From positions 17,533,553 through 17,597,552 of the forward strand of contig JASFXZ010000009.1 in NCBI GenBank assembly GCA_032209605.1: DNA of 64,000 bases. Reading direction: 5' to 3'. The DNA comes from Mactromeris polynyma (lineage: Eukaryota > Mollusca > Bivalvia > Venerida > Mactridae). Both the position numbers and the translations under genes were made by a program. Positions 57,606-64,000 of the stretch are shown one piece after another. Each line of letters begins with the position of its first letter. Position 1 is the stretch's first letter. The notes under the pieces were generated by a model, which was not told the DNA's origin, searched no databases, and saw nothing but the letters and a program-made list of their open reading frames with translations.

Positions 57606-60600
57606 GAAGGGAGGCTACTCTTGTTTCGAATGGTCGCCTAAAAGGTACAGTTATGCCCCCTGCTTAAAATGGCCGCTATAATGAATGAGAGTAATGTCCC
57701 TTTATTACAAAATGGATGCAAATTTAGACATGATTTATGTCCCCTGGTGTCAAAATGGCTGCCATTTTCGCGGAATATCAACCATTTTGAAATCAGGGGA
57801 TGTAATCCGTGCTTTTAATTTCCACCATTTTGAAAGAAGGGAGGCTACTCTTGTTTTAATGGTCGCCAAGCAAGGTAGAGTTATGCATCCTGCTTAAAAA
57901 TGGTCGCAATTGTGAATGAGAGTAATGTCCCTTTATTACAAAATGGATGCAATTTTAGACATGATTTATGTCCCCTGATGTCAAAATGGCTGCAATTTTC
58001 GCGGAATATCAATCATTTTGAAATCAGGGGAAGTAATCCATGCTGTAAATTTCCGCCATTTTGAAATAAGGGAGGATACTCTTGTTTCGAATGGTCGCCT
58101 CAAAGGTACAGTTATGCCCCCTGCTTAAAATGGCCGCTATAATGAAGAAGAGTAATGTCCCTTTATTACAAAATGGATGCAATTTTAGACATGATTTATG
58201 TCCCCTGATGTCAAAATGGCTGCCATTTTCGCGGAATATCAATCATTTTGAAATCAGGGGAAGTAATCCATGCTGTAAATTTCCGCCATTTTGAAATAAG
58301 GGAGGATACTCTTGTTTCGAATGGTCGCCTCAAAGGTACAGTTATGCCCCCTGCTTAAAATGGCCGCTATAATGAAAAAGAGTAATGTCCCTTTATTACA
58401 AAATGGATGCAATTTTAGACATGATTTATGTCCCTTGATGTCAAAATGGCTGCCATTTTCGCGGAATATCAAACATTTTGACATCAGGGGAAGTAATCCG
58501 TTCTGTTAATTTCGACCATTTTGAAAGAAGGGAGGCTACTCTTGTTTTGAATGGTCGCCAAGCAAGGTTGAGTTATGCATCCTGCTTAAAAATGGTCGCT
58601 ATTATGAATGAGAGTAATGTCCCTTTATTACAAAATGGATGCAATTTTAGACATGATTTATGTCCCCTGATGTCAAAATGGCTGCCATTTTCGCGGAATA
58701 TCAATCATTTTGAAATCAGGGGAAGTAACCCATGCTGTAAATTTCCGCCATTTTGAAAGAAGGGAGGCTACTCTTGTTTCGAATGGTCGCCTAAAAGGTT
58801 CAGTTATGCGCCCTGCTTAAAATGGCCGCTATAATGAATGAGAGTAATGTCCCTTTATTACAAAATGGATGCAATTTTAGACATGATTTATGTCCCCTGA
58901 TGTCAAAATGGCTGCCATTTTCGCGGAATATCAATCATTTTGAAATCAGGGGAAGTAACCCATGCTGTAAATTTCCGCCATTTTGAAAGAAGGGAGGCTA
59001 CTCTTGTTTCGAATGGTCGCCTAAAAGGTTCAGTTATGCGCCCTGCTTAAAATGGCCGCTATAATGAATGAGAGTAATGTCCCTTTATTACAAAATGGAT
59101 GCAATTTCAGACATGATTTATGTCCCCTGATGTCAAAATGGCTGCCATTTTCGCGGAATATCAACCATTTTGAAATCAGGGGAAGTAATCCATGCTTTTA
59201 ATTTCCACCATTTTGAAAGAAGGGAGGCTACTCTTGTTTTAATGGTCGCCAAGCAAGGTAGAGTTATGCATCCTGCTTAAAAATGGCCGCTATTATGAAT
59301 GAGAGTAATGTCCTTTTTATTACAAAATGGATGCAAATTTAGACATGATTTATGTCCCCTGATGTCAAAATTGCTGCATATCAACCATTTTGAAATCAGG
59401 GGAAGTAATCCATGCTGTTAATTTCCACCATTTTGAAAGAAGGGAGGATGCTCTTGTTTCGAATGGTTGCCAAGCAAGGTAGAGTTATGCATCCTGCTTA
59501 AAAATGGCCGCTATTATGAATGAGAGTAATGTCCCTTTTATACAAAATGGGTGCAATTTTAGACATGATTTATGTCCCCTGGTGTCAAAATGGCTGCCAT
59601 TTTCGCGGAATATCAACCATTTTGAAATCAGGGGAAGTAATCCGTGCTTTTAATTTCCACCATTTTGAAAGAAGGGAGGCTACTCTTGTTTAAATGGTCG
59701 CCAAGCAAGGTAGAGTTATGCATCCTGCTTAAAAATGGTCGCAATTGTGAATGAGAGTAATGTCCCTTTATTACAAAATGGATGCAATTTTAGACATGAT
59801 TTATGTCCCCTGATGTCAAAATGGCTGCAATTTTCGCGGAATATCAATCATTTTGAAATCAGGGGAAGTAATCCATGCTGTAAATTTCCGCCATTTTGAA
59901 ATAAGGGAGGATACTCTTGTTTCGAATGGTCGCCTCAAAGGTACAGTTATGCCCCCTGCTTAAAATGGCCGCAATAATGAAAAAGAGTAATGTCCCTTTA
60001 TTACAAAATGGATGCAATTTTAGACATGATTTATGTCCCTTGATGTCAAAATGGCTGCCATTTTCGCGGAATATCAAACATTTTGACATCAGGGGAAGTA
60101 ATCCGTTCTGTTAATTTCCACCATTTTGAAAGAAGGGAGGCTACTCTTGTTTCGAATGGTCGACAAGCAAGGTAGAGTTATGCATCCTGCTTAAAAATGG
60201 CCGCTATTATTAATGAGAGTAATGTGCCTTCATTACAAAATGGATGCAATTTTAGACATGATTTATGTCCCCTGATGTCAAAATGGCTGCCATTTTCGCG
60301 GAATATCAACCATTTTGAAATCAGGAGAAGTAATCCATGCTGTTAATTTCCACCATTTTGAAAGAAGGGAGGATGCTCTTGTTTCGAATGGTTGCCAAGC
60401 AAGGTAGAGTTATGCATCCTGCTTAAAAATGGCCGCTATTATGAATGAGAGTAATGTCCCTTTTATACAAAATGGGTGCAATTTTAGACATGATTTATGT
60501 CCCCTGGTGTCAAAATGGCTGCCATTTTCGCGGAATATCAACCATTTTGAAATCAGGGGAAGTAATCCGTGCTTTTAATTTCCACCATTTTGAAAGAAGG

Positions 60601-63600
60601 GAGGCTACTCTTGTTTAAATGGTCGCCAAGCAAGGTAGAGTTATGCATCCTGCTAAAAATGGTCGCAATTGTGAATGAGAGTAATGTCCCTTTATTACAA
60701 AATGGATGCAATTTTAGACATGATTTATGTCCCGTGATGTCAAAATGGCTGCAATTTTCGCGGAATATCAATCATTTTGAAATCAGGGGAAGTAATCCAT
60801 GCTGTAAATTTCCGCCATTTTGAAATAAGGGAGGATACTCTTGTTTCGAATGGTCGCCTCAAAGGTACAGTTATGCCCCCTGCTTAAAATGGCCGCTATA
60901 ATGAAAAAGAGTAATGTCCCTTTATTACAAAATGGATGCAATTTTAGACATGATTTATGTCCCCTGATGTCAAAATGGCTGCCATTTTCGCGGAATATCA
61001 ACCATTTTGAAATCAGGGGAAGTAATCCATGCTGTTAATTTCCACCATTTAAAAAGAAGGGAGGCTGCTCTTGTTTCGAATGGTCGCCAAGCAAGGTAGA
61101 GTTATGCATCCTGCTTAAAAATGGCCGCTATTATTAATGAGAGTAATGTGCCTTCATTACAAAATGGATGCAATTTTAGACATGATTTATGTCCCCTGAT
61201 GTCAAAATGGCTGCCATTTTCGCGGAATATCAACCATTTTGAAATCAGGGGAAGTAATCCATGCTGTAAATTTCCGCCATTTTGAAATAAGGGAGGATAC
61301 TCTTGTTTCGAATGGTCGCCTCAAAGGTACAGTTATGCCCCCTGCTTAAAATGGCCGCTATAATGAAAAAGAGTAATGTCCCTTTATTACAAAATGGATG
61401 CAATTTTAGACATGATTTATGTCCCTTGATGTCAAAATGGCTGCCATTTTCGCGGAATATCAAACATTTTGACATCAGGGGAAGTAATCCGTTCTGTTAA
61501 TTTCGACCATTTTGAAAGAAGGGAGGCTACTCTTGTTTTGAATGGTCGCCAAGAAAGGTAGAGTTATGCATCCTGCTTAAAAATGGTCGCTATTATGAAT
61601 GAGAGTAATGTGCCTTCATTACAAAATGGATGCAATTTTAGACATGATTTATGTCCCCTGATGTCAAAATGGCTGCCATTTTCGCGGAATATCAACCATT
61701 TTGAAATCAGGGGAAGTAATCCATGCTGTTAATTTCCACCATTTTAAAAGAAGGGAGGCTGCTCTTGTTTCGAATGGTCGCCAAGCAAGGTAGAGTTATG
61801 CATCCTGCTTAAAAATGGCCGCTATTATGAATGAGAGTAATGTCCCTTTTATACAAAATGGATGCAATTTTAGACATGATTTATGTCCCCTGATGTCAAA
61901 ATGGCTGCCATTTTCGCGGAATATCAACCATTTTGAAATCAGGGGAAGTAATCCGTGCTTTTAATTTCCACCATTTTGAAAGAAGGGAGGCTACTCTTGT
62001 TTTAATGGTCGCCAAGCAAGGTAGAGTTATGCATCCTGCTTAAAAATGGTCGCAATTGTGAATGAGAGTAATGTCCCTTTATTACAAAATGGATGCAATT
62101 TTAGACATGATTTATGTCCCCTGATGTCAAAATGGCTGCAATTTCGCGGAATATCAATCATTTTGAAATCTGGGGAAGTAATCCATGCTGTAAATTTCCG
62201 CCATTTTGAAATAAGGGAGGATACTCTTGTTTCGAATGGTCGCCTAAAAGGTACAGTTATGCTCCCTGCTTAAAATGGCCGCTATAATGAATGAGAGTAA
62301 TGTCCCTTTATTACAAAATGGATGCAATTCTAGACATGATTTATGTCCCTTGATGTCAAAATGGCTGCCATTTTCGCGGAATATCAAACATTTTGACATC
62401 AGGGGAAGTAATCCGTTCTGTTAATTTCGACCATTTTGAAAGAAGGGAGGCTACTCTTGTTTTGAATGATCGCCAAGCAAGGTAGAGTTATGCATCCTGC
62501 TTAAAAATGGTCGCTATTATGAATGAGAGTAATGTCCCTTAATTACAAAATGGATGCAATTTTAGACATGATTTATGTCCCCTGATGTCAAAATGGCTGC
62601 CATTTTCGCGGAATATCAATCATTTTGAAATCAGGGGAAGTAACCCATGCTGTAAATTTCCGCCATTTTGAAAGAAGGGAGGCTACTCTTGTTTCGAATG
62701 GTCGCCTAAAAGGTTCAGTTATGCCCCCTGCTTAAAATGGCCGCTATAATGAATGAGAGTAATGTCCCTTTATTACAAAATGGATGCAATTTTAGACATG
62801 ATTTATGTCCCCTGATGTCAAAATGGCTGCCATTTTCGCGGAATATCAACCATTTTGAAATCAGGGGAAGTAATCCATGCTTTTAATTTCCACCATTTTG
62901 AAAGAAGGGAGGCTACTCTTGTTTTAATGGTCGCCAAGCAAGGTAGAGTTATGCATCCTGCTTAAAAATGGCCGCTATTATGAATGAGAGTAATGTCCTT
63001 TTTATTACAAAATGGATGCAAATTTAGACATGATTTATGTCCCCTGATGTCAAAATTGCTGCATATCAACCATTTTGAAATCAGGGGAAGTAATCCATGC
63101 TGTTAATTTCCACCATTTTGAAAGAAGGGAGGATGCTCTTGTTTCGAATGGTTGCCAAGCAAGGTAGAGTTATGCATCCTGCTTAAAAATGGCCGCTATT
63201 ATGAATGAGAGTAATGTCCCTTTTATACAAAATGGGTGCAATTTTAGACATGATTTATGTCCCCTGGTGTCAAAATGGCTGCCATTTTCGCGGAATATCA
63301 ACCATTTTGAAATCAGGGGAAGTAATCCGTGCTTTTAATTTCCACCATTTTGAAAGAAGGGAGGCTACTCTTGTTTAAATGGTCGCCAAGCAAGGTAGAG
63401 TTATGCATCCTGCTTAAAAATGGTCGCAATTGTGAATGAGAGTAATGTCCCTTTATTACAAAATGGATGCAATTTTAGACATGATTTATGTCCCCTGATG
63501 TCAAAATGGCTGCAATTTTCGCGGAATATCAATCATTTTGAAATCAGGGGAAGTAATCCATGCTGTAAATTTCCGCCATTTTGAAATAAGGGAGGATACT

Positions 63601-64000
63601 CTTGTTTCGAATGGTCGCCTCAAAGGTACAGTTATGCCCCCTGCTTAAAATGGCCGCAATAATGAAAAAGAGTAATGTCCCTTTATTACAAAATGGATGC
63701 AATTTTAGACATGATTTATGTCCCTTGATGTCAAAATGGCTGCCATTTTCGCGGAATATCAAACATTTTGACATCAGGGGAAGTAATCCGTTCTGTTAAT
63801 TTCGACCATTTTGAAAGAAGGGAGGCTACTCTTGTTTTGAATGATCGCCAAGCAAGGTAGAGTTATGCATCCTGCTTAAAAATGGTCGCTATTATGAATG
63901 AGAGTAATGTCCCTTAATTACAAAATGGATGCAATTTTAGACATGATTTATGTCCCCTGATGTCAAAATGGCTGCCATTTTCGCGGAATATCAATCATTT
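57606..64000 (+). repeat. 230-bp satellite array, continuing beyond the window
   Basis: About 28 units with GGGAGGCTACTCTTGTTTCG, GTTATGC.CCCTGCTTAAAA, ATTACAAAATGGATGCAATT, GACATGATTTATGTCCCCTG and GGAATATCAACCATTTTGAA. Each unit holds the palindrome AAAATGGCTGCCATTTT followed by CGCGGAATATC, plus several more ATGG/CCAT words. Unit length is 230-232 bp, except a form with an ~18-bp internal deletion (AAAATTGCTGCATATC) at 59369 and 63054, which are 3,685 bp apart and reveal a large block duplication. The recurring 65- to 92-codon open frames on both strands come from the repeat. Confidence 0.97.

Noticed and set aside
57685..63799. Recurring 65- to 92-codon open frames on both strands in the 230-bp array
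   Set aside because: They repeat with the satellite, overlap each other on opposite strands and shift frame because 230 is not a multiple of three.

Overview
This window looks like nuclear DNA of a bivalve mollusc. It is AT-rich with very low coding density and has no operons or ribosome-binding sites. It is packed with invertebrate transposon relics, tRNA-derived SINE heads and long tandem arrays. Several dispersed repeats carry phrases I associate with bivalve genomes, such as 'GTTTTCATCCGATCTTCACC' and 'TTCACAGGAATGATCC'. The assignment comes from repeat phrasing, transposon types and intron signals, not from a database match, so genus and species are not claimed.

Layout. 0-2 kb: one convincing host gene on the minus strand, a type II membrane glycosyltransferase of the nucleotide-diphospho-sugar transferase family. 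3.2-8.2 kb: transposon remains, namely an LTR retrotransposon piece with a partial inverted LTR copy, a 5'-truncated LINE with a 688-codon open reverse transcriptase frame, and a broken LINE ORF1. 9-15 kb: SINE heads and a 3.26-kb DNA transposon that split one SINE. 15.8-19.0 kb: a 34-bp satellite. 22.2-22.7 kb: three tandem tRNA-Lys-like units. 27.6-29.4 kb: a decayed Ty3/gypsy pol on the minus strand with a later short retroposon insertion. 30.9-32.3 kb: a triplicated block carrying hairpin repeats. 33.7-34.9 kb: a 161-bp array built of AB dimers. 46.26-47.60 kb: a complete mariner element with two nonsense codons. 51.3-53.0 kb: a 37-bp minisatellite. 57.6 kb to the window end: a 230-bp satellite that continues beyond the window.

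Among the repeats on the plus strand lie exon-like segments with good splice signals (about 37.4, 44.8, 49.35, 54.2 and 56.9 kb). The last two join in phase 0 and would encode a peptide of about 57 residues with a signal-like N terminus and a C-x-C-x11-C tail. This is the best candidate here for an undescribed gene, but it rests on splice logic alone. About 13 kb of the 64 kb is tandem array, and nearly all short open frames inside those arrays are by-products of repetition.
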